NCBI GenBank assembly: GCA_017936245.1
Contig: JAGBFY010000357.1
Span: 1-11,459, forward strand
Reading direction: 5' to 3'
Source: Kiritimatiellia bacterium
GTDB lineage: Bacteria > Verrucomicrobiota > Kiritimatiellia > RFP12 > UBA1067
DNA length: 11,459 bases
A program made the translations under genes and the position numbers. A model generated the notes under the pieces. It made no database searches. It saw only the letters and a list, made by a program, of their open reading frames with translations, and had not been told where the DNA came from. Below, one piece after another: positions 5,367-11,459 of the stretch (positions are counted from its first letter, which is position 1; each line of letters begins with the position of its first letter).

Positions 5367-6992
5367 TTAAAGCGACATGTCAAACCTAATTTCCCCGTTT
5401 TCAGGCTTGATTTCATATCCGTCGGCGGTTGGGGAAAGATTCCCTTTGACGCCGACAGAATACGAAAATCCCCTGAATTCAAGATCGATGCGTCCTGGAG
5501 AGAAACGATGTTTCGACCTCCAGCCTTCTGACATCCTTACGGTAAGCGGAGAACCGGAAACCGATAGTCCCTTCTCATCGAAGCGGACTGTTGCCGAACG
5601 TCCATCGGCATATGCACACACGACTTCCAGCTCGTTCGGGCCAACAGCCTTAGGCATCATACCGCAGGCCTCTCCGGAAAATGCGAGCATCCCGCTGGCG
5701 TCGTTCGTCGAAAAAAGATAACTGTCGATGACCGGCGGCGTAAACTTGTTTTCATTCCAGTTGGGATTGGGCTTCAAAAGGTAATCCTCCTCGAAATCGT
5801 CGCACATCTTCCTCAAGTCGCGAATGTAGAACCTGCCGCCGTCCTGATAGAGATTGGCCCGATAATGGCGGCAGTTGTACCATACGCTCCGGCGTCCCTT
5901 GCCCATCCAGTCGTCGAGCGCCACCTGCGTCTGTGCGCAGTTCTCTTTGTGATCCGCGAGAAACCGGCGTCCGGTATCGCAAAGTTTTTCCACCGATATG
6001 GTGCCCTCGTCAGCATAGCGTTTGAGCATTTCGAGCTGCGCAGGATAGCCGATGTCAACGCCAAAATCCTTCCAGCCGAAACTGTTCTCCTGTCCGGTCT
6101 GCATATAGGAGAGATTGAGAAATCCGCGCGGTTCGGCATAGGCCCGGAAATACCAGTCGACCATATAGGGGATTTTCCCGAGCGCAGCCGGTTCGAGCGT
6201 CACAACATGGCGGCGTTTCTTGCCTGTCAGCGAATCCACGTAATTGTACTTGTAGCCGTAGTTGTAGATTGGGTCTGGAGTGAGCATCCTGAACACCGGA
6301 AGCCGTATGCCATTCTTCATATCTACGGCGGCGGAAAGGCCGTTCTTCTTCGACGGGTAGTAGGCGCCGTTCGAATAGCCGCCGCGAAGTCCGTAGGCAT
6401 CGGTTACATCCTGTTCGCGGCAGATGCAGGCGGCAACAATGCCGTAGCGTTCCTTCATGTAGTTTAGGCTCCATGCGTCAAATATCCATGAGCCTGCGCT
6501 TTCCGGATAGCGACCGAACTTTTCACGGAAAAGACGAAACAGTTCATCAATAAGCTTCGCGCGCTGTTCAATGGTATATGATTCGAGAAACCCCGGCATA
6601 ACAAACCAGTCCCAGTCCCAGCCGTTTCTTCCTCGCCAAGGGATTCCGACCTTCTCGCAGAGTGGACGCACGATCTCGATCCAGACGCCAAACTCCGTCT
6701 TTTCCTTGTCTGCCGCACTCACCGCCGACATGATGTCGTCACGGAGCATCGCGTCGTACTGCAGTAGGATAGTGTTGTTGAATCCGTAGCGGGTATTGAG
6801 TTTGATCTGTTCGACTACGGGCGTAACAAGATCCCGCTTGCAACGCGGCTCGCAACCACGCAGAAAATTGACGAGATTCATTACGACTCGTGGTTTCTTC
6901 TCGAAGGAGCTTGCCTTGGACACACCATGGCACTCACGTGCGCAAAACGCAGCGGCCACAGCCATCAAAACGAACATCATTCTTGCATTCAT
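5367..6992 (-). CDS. Exported protein of uncharacterised family, DUF3863/DUF3864-like, possible carbohydrate-active enzyme
   Basis: The 541-residue product has an N-terminal signal (MNARMMFVLMAVAAAFCARE). The main body (about 35-340) looks like an alpha/beta barrel: GFNNTILLQYDAMLRDDI at 70-87, a Trp-rich loop (WRGRNGWDWDWF, 119-130), and GRYPESAGSWIFDAWSLNYM (160-179) before CREQDVTDAYGLRGGYSNGA (191-210). These stretches recall exported Bacteroidetes proteins annotated DUF3863, and loosely GH57- or polysaccharide deacetylase-like barrels. A C-terminal beta domain follows (about 420-541). Asp172, Glu193 and Asp198 are acidic candidates for an active site, but none is proven. The start is set at ATG 6992, two codons inside the longest frame, since AAGGGG touches the first ATG but is 6 bases from this one. 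It sits between the esterase and the surface binding protein in the same operon, so I infer a role in glycan processing. Confidence 0.65.
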   Translation of the reverse strand: MNARMMFVLMAVAAAFCARECHGVSKASSFEKKPRVVMNLVNFLRGCEPRCKRDLVTPVVEQIKLNTRYGFNNTILLQYDAMLRDDIMSAVSAADKEKTEFGVWIEIVRPLCEKVGIPWRGRNGWDWDWFVMPGFLESYTIEQRAKLIDELFRLFREKFGRYPESAGSWIFDAWSLNYMKERYGIVAACICREQDVTDAYGLRGGYSNGAYYPSKKNGLSAAVDMKNGIRLPVFRMLTPDPIYNYGYKYNYVDSLTGKKRRHVVTLEPAALGKIPYMVDWYFRAYAEPRGFLNLSYMQTGQENSFGWKDFGVDIGYPAQLEMLKRYADEGTISVEKLCDTGRRFLADHKENCAQTQVALDDWMGKGRRSVWYNCRHYRANLYQDGGRFYIRDLRKMCDDFEEDYLLKPNPNWNENKFTPPVIDSYLFSTNDASGMLAFSGEACGMMPKAVGPNELEVVCAYADGRSATVRFDEKGLSVSGSPLTVRMSEGWRSKHRFSPGRIDLEFRGFSYSVGVKGNLSPTADGYEIKPENGEIRFDMSL

Positions 6993-6998
6993 AATCAT

Positions 6999-7004
6999 CC
7001 CCTT
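6999..7004 (-). promoter_or_regulatory. Ribosome binding site deciding the start of the 541-residue protein
   Basis: AAGGGG on the minus strand directly abuts the ATG at 6998-6996, leaving no spacer for initiation there. It is 6 bases from the in-frame ATG at 6992-6990, which is the more likely start. Confidence 0.6.
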
Positions 7005-7865
7005 TTATTCGAGGCCTGCCCGGCCGGTGGTGAAATAGTTGCGGAAATAGCGAAACACAATCGCCGCCGCCTTCTTGCGGAACGGATGCGTATGACAAGA
7101 ACGTCTGTCATCCTCGCCGCGTATCTCCAGATGCAGATGGGCTACCTTGTTTTCCGTCAAGATGCGGTGAAGTTGACGGTTGTCCTCAAGAAAGAAATCA
7201 CCCGTTCCGACAACAGTGAGAAGATTCACATCACCATTGCGGAGCTTGGCAGCCTCGGTGACGCACATATGCCGCGTCCAGACATCCTTGTTTGCCTCAT
7301 AGTCCCCCAGGCAGTCGAGAAGGCCCCAGACCTTCCAGCTGTTTTTATGGCGACGCACATCCACCCCTCCGTAGATGTTGCCGATCGCGCCGAACGTCCC
7401 CTGATGGCGGAACCCTAGCCAGCAGGCGCCATGACCGCCCATCGAACCTCCTGTTATGGCCCGGCCCTCCTTGTTCGCACGGGTGCGGTAGCGCGAATCT
7501 ACCCACGCGACCAGCTCTTTGGCCACGAACGTCTCGAACTTCCGCTTCGGATTCACCGGCGAATCATACCACCAGCTTTTGCCCGCGCCATCGGGACATA
7601 CTCCAATGAACCCTCCTTCGTCCACGCCTTTCCTGCCGACCTCGTCAGCGAATGTGGTGTGGTTGTCGCCAGCGCCATGAAGCATATAGACGACAGGGTA
7701 GCGCACATCGGGATTTCTGCCGTATGCATCGGGCAGCATTACGGTCACGTAGATCTCGCGCCCCATTGCCGCAGACGGAACCTTGACGGTTTCCAGCACG
7801 GCGGCACCGGCCTCTGCGGAAAGAGCCACGGCCACAATCGATATCAAGCCTCTGAACACATTCAT
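7005..7865 (-). CDS. Secreted alpha/beta-hydrolase esterase (esterase D / feruloyl esterase-like family)
   Basis: The 286-residue product has a signal peptide (MNVFRGLISIVAVALSAEAGAA) and an alpha/beta-hydrolase domain of the putative esterase family that includes esterase D, feruloyl and acetylxylan esterases. Visible landmarks are YPVVYMLHGAGDN (56-68) with the oxyanion-type HG, the nucleophile elbow GGSMGG with Ser141, GTGDFFLEDNRQL (220-232) whose Asp223 matches the family's acid in a G-x-x-D-x-x-L-x-x-N-R motif, and a C-terminal His (258 or 260, in CHTHPF) for the triad. Length is usual for a single-domain member. It should remove ester-linked groups such as acetyl or feruloyl from polysaccharide outside the cytoplasm; the substrate cannot be read from sequence. 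GGAG (7873-7876) is 7 bases before the ATG, which overlaps the preceding stop codon as ATGA, so translation is likely coupled. Confidence 0.85.
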   Translation of the reverse strand: MNVFRGLISIVAVALSAEAGAAVLETVKVPSAAMGREIYVTVMLPDAYGRNPDVRYPVVYMLHGAGDNHTTFADEVGRKGVDEGGFIGVCPDGAGKSWWYDSPVNPKRKFETFVAKELVAWVDSRYRTRANKEGRAITGGSMGGHGACWLGFRHQGTFGAIGNIYGGVDVRRHKNSWKVWGLLDCLGDYEANKDVWTRHMCVTEAAKLRNGDVNLLTVVGTGDFFLEDNRQLHRILTENKVAHLHLEIRGEDDRRSCHTHPFRKKAAAIVFRYFRNYFTTGRAGLE

Positions 7866-10800
7866 TCTCTTACTCCATTCTTTACTTCATTAATGAATTT
7901 CGGTCTTCCTGCCGGAGCCGCGAAACTGCGCAATGCGTAAGGCGGAAGCTCAAGCGCAAGGCGACCCTCGCACTTTTCGCAGGAACCGGTCAGCTCTTCC
8001 GTGCCAGACGGGAAAACGACTTTCGCCACGGACTTCACATTCGAGCAGTTCACAATATAGAACCAGCTCCTGCCCACATAGTCGACATGACGGAGCCGGA
8101 GACTTGCGCTGCCACCCGGAAGCGTATTCATCCTGACCGGCGGCAACGCCCTGAACGCCTGTGCGAACGGAGCGAGATGCTCCTCCATGCCATAGGTTCC
8201 GACAAGATATCCACCCTTCGAAAGACCGAGCATGTCCTGATTGAGCAGCGACTCGGCATAATGGTTCATCGCGTATTCACCCGCAGGATTCAACGTGGAC
8301 ACACGCCAGTTGTGCTCATCAAGGTCACGCGTCGCTCCTGAAAGCGAATTTCCGCTTCGTGGATTGCGGCGCGGATTGCCTGTGGCATCCTCCCAGTAGC
8401 GGTCGTGCTGATGTGCAAGCGGATAAGATGCCGTCCTTGTGAAATCCCAGAAATCCCGTTTCAGATGCATCGTACGCTGATAAGAACGGTTTGCCTCGTC
8501 ACGGTAGAACCATAGCGATCCGTCCGTGGTGCGGTAATCGGCAGGAAGTGTCGTCTGACCGAGTATGATGTTCGGGGCCTCGCGGGCGAGCCGGTCGGGA
8601 TCAAGTCCGCCCTCCAAAGCCGTGCGGCGCATGTAGCCGGATTCGCGGAATCCGTCCATCGATGCATCCAGTACGCATATGTTGTTAATCCACAGTTTAA
8701 GGTCGCTTCTTGCGCTGGCGAGTTTATTGGCCATCTCAATCCAGAAATCAGTGCAGACCTTGCATCGCCAGCGTATCCACTTTCCTCGTGCGTTGGAGAG
8801 AAGCCACTCGGCATAGAGACGTCCACGCGCAGGATCACGCCGGTCCACCGGGACCTTGATGCCTGACCACTTCTCAAACGCTTCAATGCAGTAGTCATTG
8901 TATCCGCCTTTGAGCGATCCGAACCAAGCAAAACCAGAATATTTGAGATGGAGTCCCACACCTTTGAACGACCGGTGCTTCACGCCTTCGGCAATGAGCG
9001 AATCGACGAGACGGGAGCAATAGGCGCGAATAGCCGGATGGGCGATGTTGTACTGCGGCGGTCCAAGCGTAATGTGGCTGTCAGGAAAGCCGCTCGACGC
9101 GATTGAGACGGGGGTTTCATGAATGCGCCCTGTGCGCAGACGCTCTGTGGTGAACCATGCCGGATCGGGAGTATACAAGCCCATCTGGTTTATGAGCGGA
9201 ACAACTCCAATATCTTCGCGGTCGAACCGCTCGTAAAAGGCGGACATGAACCCTGGCGCATGGCGGCGGGGATTGTAGGTTTCGCCGATAAGCCCTTCAT
9301 ACCAGACAGCCGGATACGCGAAAAGGTTTTCACCCGTAAATTTCATGACCGCCGCACATCTGTCTGCCATATCAAGCACCCCTTCGGGCGAAGAACCTTC
9401 GTCGCGGACACTGAAGTCGTAATTGACGGCGGCATCCTCATAGTACAGAGCGACGGTCCGGCCCCATCCATCCCTCTTCGCAGGCTCTTTCATACTGGCG
9501 GCGGGAAGCCTTCCGCTGTCCACACGGTATATGCGGAAGGCCGAAAGCGCCGCCGGACCGCCTGTCCGTGCTGTCATCGCTATGAACGCAGCATTTGTGA
9601 CGGGACGCGTCCAGTAGATACATCTGTGAGTGCGGATCTTGCCTGAAACCGGAATGTCGTCACCGGTCAATACGCCCACCTGCAAGGCGTAGTCATCGAT
9701 GAATCCACCCGATTCCTGGACGATTATGTCCATCGTGCGTTTGGCATCGTCAGGATAGTCGAACTCAAGGATGTAGAACGGAACTTTTGGGTCGACGCCG
9801 AAAGTCATCGCAAAACGATCCGAACGATTTGCTCCGGCTTCAACATATGGAGTCTCACCAAGCTTTCCAATGCGGATTTTGCCGTAATGTCTGAAAGACG
9901 GATCTGGTTTTTCACGATCAAATCTCCACTCCTTAACAAGTGTCATTGGGCCAAAATCCCCCGCCCGTTCCAACGGAGGCGCCACATACGGATTCTCTCC
10001 ACGTGCGGCAGACAGCATCGCATAGTCTGGACGCGGAGTGCGATAGGCGGCGTCTCCGGCCGCATCCCGCAGACGCTTCACTTCACGCATCCTGAGCGGA
10101 GCGGAATAAATGCGCAGATCGTCTATCCAACCATCGAACGCACCGACACCTGATACCGATCCAAGTCTGAACCTATCGAACAATCCCGCTTCTCCGGCAC
10201 GGCTGTAGGTATAGGCCGTAACGGCCCTGACGACCGGATCAAGTCCACCTGTACCACCTGGCACCTGCACGCCATCCACAAAAAGCGAAGTCCCCGTGGC
10301 GCGATCCCAGTTGAATACGACATGGTGCCATGCGGCGTCGCGCAGCAGGCTTTTCGACGCCGAAAGGTCGCCGTCGTTGGAATTGTCGCCACGTATCTTG
10401 TTCCCTCCCCAAAGCCAAAGATAAAGGGCTCCCGTACCTATGCGATCATTGAACGGCCTCGGTGTCGAAAAAATCCAGCTGTTGGCGGTTTTCCCAGTCA
10501 TAGCAGGATCACGGCGGATCCATAGCGAAACCGCCCCGTGGGCAGGTTCGGCGTTTCTGGCGAAAGCATATTCGAGAACGCTCTTGTCTGCGGACGAAAC
10601 CCGCACAGCCCCGCCGATGACACCCGGACCGAAATCAACGCCCTTTGATGCGAGAGGACGGGGATTCCCTTTCGCGGAGGATGCATTGAGCGTTCCATCG
10701 AACGGAAGATGCATAAGCAACTGCGGATTGACCGCCGCATCCGGCTGAGGCGGGAGATCATAGAGACGTCCCACGGCGGCGCCACGGAAGACATACGGTT

Positions 10801-11356
10801 CTTTCGCCGGCGCGGTGATATCGAACCGCAACGCATATCCGGAAGTCTTATCCGGCAACAGCATCACCGCCCGGCAACGGCGCGGCATTTTGCCTGAAAA
10901 CAGCACAAACGGACGGCTTCGGTTGGCAAAAACGCAATGAAATGATTTCTTTCCCGGAGAAACCTCACGCTGCATTGTTATCGCCGAGATTATAGATGCC
11001 GGAGGCGGTCCCGCAACATCGGCCTCATAGACTACGTACTGTCCATCAAATGATGGATCATCCATCTCCGGCGAAGTGCAGACAAGCTTTTTCAGACCTG
11101 AAGCAAAGGCCCTCGTCGGATCGATTGAGAGACCTCCTTCGGTCACCTTGAAATCGATCTCACCTATACATCCGCGCGGCTCCGCCATGAAGCGGAACTG
11201 CCGCCCACCCAGATGATCCACCGCATCGACCGTCAAATCGCTACGGACGAGACGGATGCAGCTCCACGGAACAGAAGGGAACTCGTGCCGAGCCGCGTCC
11301 GCCGTAGATGTTGCGACAAGAGCCGCCACCACAAACAATTTGTACAACAAGTTCAC
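7862..11356 (-). CDS. Large secreted LamG-domain protein with glycoside hydrolase-like barrel
   Basis: The 1164-residue product begins with a signal peptide (MNLLYKLFVVAALVATSTADA). Residues 30-200 form an N-terminal beta region. Residues about 212-432 are a LamG/concanavalin-like domain with typical marks: LLMHLPFDGTLNASS, AAWHHVVFNWDRATGTSLFVDG (341-362, which includes the usual W-H-H-V and F-V-D-G) and IDDLRIYSAPL. Residues 465-612 look like another beta-sandwich. Residues about 625-1085 resemble a TIM-barrel glycosidase of the GH42/GHL10 type, with VALYYEDAAVNYDF (635-648), GVGLHLKYSGFAWFG (799-813), GYNDYCIEAFEKWSGIKVP (818-836) and SDLKLWINNI (884-893). A small C-terminal beta domain follows. 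I cannot assign catalytic residues, so it is a putative glycan-degrading enzyme only. The start is GTG at 11356: no in-frame ATG precedes it, an in-frame stop lies three codons upstream, and the GTG overlaps the preceding stop as GTGA. AAGGA (11366-11370) is 9 bases upstream. Confidence 0.75.
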   Translation of the reverse strand: MNLLYKLFVVAALVATSTADAARHEFPSVPWSCIRLVRSDLTVDAVDHLGGRQFRFMAEPRGCIGEIDFKVTEGGLSIDPTRAFASGLKKLVCTSPEMDDPSFDGQYVVYEADVAGPPPASIISAITMQREVSPGKKSFHCVFANRSRPFVLFSGKMPRRCRAVMLLPDKTSGYALRFDITAPAKEPYVFRGAAVGRLYDLPPQPDAAVNPQLLMHLPFDGTLNASSAKGNPRPLASKGVDFGPGVIGGAVRVSSADKSVLEYAFARNAEPAHGAVSLWIRRDPAMTGKTANSWIFSTPRPFNDRIGTGALYLWLWGGNKIRGDNSNDGDLSASKSLLRDAAWHHVVFNWDRATGTSLFVDGVQVPGGTGGLDPVVRAVTAYTYSRAGEAGLFDRFRLGSVSGVGAFDGWIDDLRIYSAPLRMREVKRLRDAAGDAAYRTPRPDYAMLSAARGENPYVAPPLERAGDFGPMTLVKEWRFDREKPDPSFRHYGKIRIGKLGETPYVEAGANRSDRFAMTFGVDPKVPFYILEFDYPDDAKRTMDIIVQESGGFIDDYALQVGVLTGDDIPVSGKIRTHRCIYWTRPVTNAAFIAMTARTGGPAALSAFRIYRVDSGRLPAASMKEPAKRDGWGRTVALYYEDAAVNYDFSVRDEGSSPEGVLDMADRCAAVMKFTGENLFAYPAVWYEGLIGETYNPRRHAPGFMSAFYERFDREDIGVVPLINQMGLYTPDPAWFTTERLRTGRIHETPVSIASSGFPDSHITLGPPQYNIAHPAIRAYCSRLVDSLIAEGVKHRSFKGVGLHLKYSGFAWFGSLKGGYNDYCIEAFEKWSGIKVPVDRRDPARGRLYAEWLLSNARGKWIRWRCKVCTDFWIEMANKLASARSDLKLWINNICVLDASMDGFRESGYMRRTALEGGLDPDRLAREAPNIILGQTTLPADYRTTDGSLWFYRDEANRSYQRTMHLKRDFWDFTRTASYPLAHQHDRYWEDATGNPRRNPRSGNSLSGATRDLDEHNWRVSTLNPAGEYAMNHYAESLLNQDMLGLSKGGYLVGTYGMEEHLAPFAQAFRALPPVRMNTLPGGSASLRLRHVDYVGRSWFYIVNCSNVKSVAKVVFPSGTEELTGSCEKCEGRLALELPPYALRSFAAPAGRPKFINEVKNGVRE

Positions 11357-11459
11357 TGTGCATCATCCTTCCCGTCCGCGCAGACCCTTACAGACCCTGA
11401 AGGCAGACTGTAATCAAGGTCAATCGTTCCATCATCGAGAAGCCTCCATTCCATGCGGA
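11353..11459 (-). CDS. C-terminal tail of an upstream carbohydrate-operon gene (5' part missing)
   Basis: The frame entering at the right edge stays open for 34 codons and stops at TGA 11355-11353. It encodes RMEWRLLDDGTIDLDYSLPS followed by GSVRVCADGKDDAQ. The pattern of a Trp-containing strand, a DDGT turn, and alternating hydrophobic residues ending in S-V-R-V looks like the last beta strands of a sandwich domain, such as closes GH78 alpha-L-rhamnosidases and similar hydrolases. The family assignment is weak because so little is visible. The stop overlaps the GTG start of the next gene by 4 bases, which supports both the frame and membership in the same operon. Confidence 0.55.
   Translation of the reverse strand, partial: RMEWRLLDDGTIDLDYSLPSGSVRVCADGKDDAQ

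Noticed and set aside
5865..6467. Plus-strand open frame of 200 codons
   Set aside because: It is antisense to the 541-residue exported protein. The composition looks like a reversed high-GC coding strand and no start signal is present.

Overview
Every gene I can support lies on the minus strand, so the window is best read from right (11459) to left (1). It holds two different gene sets. The right three quarters (2032-11459) is a tightly packed run of large exported proteins for handling carbohydrates: the tail of an unidentified gene, a 1164-residue LamG plus barrel-like glycosidase candidate, a 286-residue alpha/beta-hydrolase esterase, a 541-residue exported protein resembling uncharacterised DUF3863-type proteins, and a 1104-residue surface protein with a concanavalin-like domain and three tandem galactose-binding-like modules. 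Two junctions are 4-base start/stop overlaps and two are gaps of 12 and 20 bases, so this looks like one operon for degrading and binding a complex glycan.

The left quarter (1-2022) looks like the edge of a type III secretion (T3SS) locus. The leftmost gene, cut by the window edge, encodes 83 residues that read as a SycD/LcrH/SicA/IpgC-type tetratricopeptide chaperone of translocator proteins. Just upstream of it is a 309-residue antiparallel coiled-coil protein that resembles the N-terminal half of SipB/IpaB translocators but has no hydrophobic segment. Before that come two small unrecognised proteins (115 and 89 residues).

Two of these genes carry near-identical upstream elements, TGTAACCTTTT, 8 unrelated bases, then GTGTGTA. 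This equals TGTAAC-N16-TGTA, the layout of promoters read by extracytoplasmic-function (ECF) sigma factors. The chaperone gene instead has a TGGTATAAT extended -10 box, with a three-copy 7-base repeat just upstream. The T3SS-side genes therefore seem to have their own regulation, separate from the polysaccharide operon.

The organism is probably a gut or anaerobic member of the PVC group, such as Kiritimatiellota or Lentisphaerota. This is inferred from the very large secreted proteins that mix autotransporter-type beta repeats, LamG-like domains and a glycine-rich C-terminal domain, from a GC content well above 50% in most genes, and from the presence of T3SS components. I see no tRNA, rRNA, CRISPR array or transposable element, and no gene-free stretch longer than about 75 bases.
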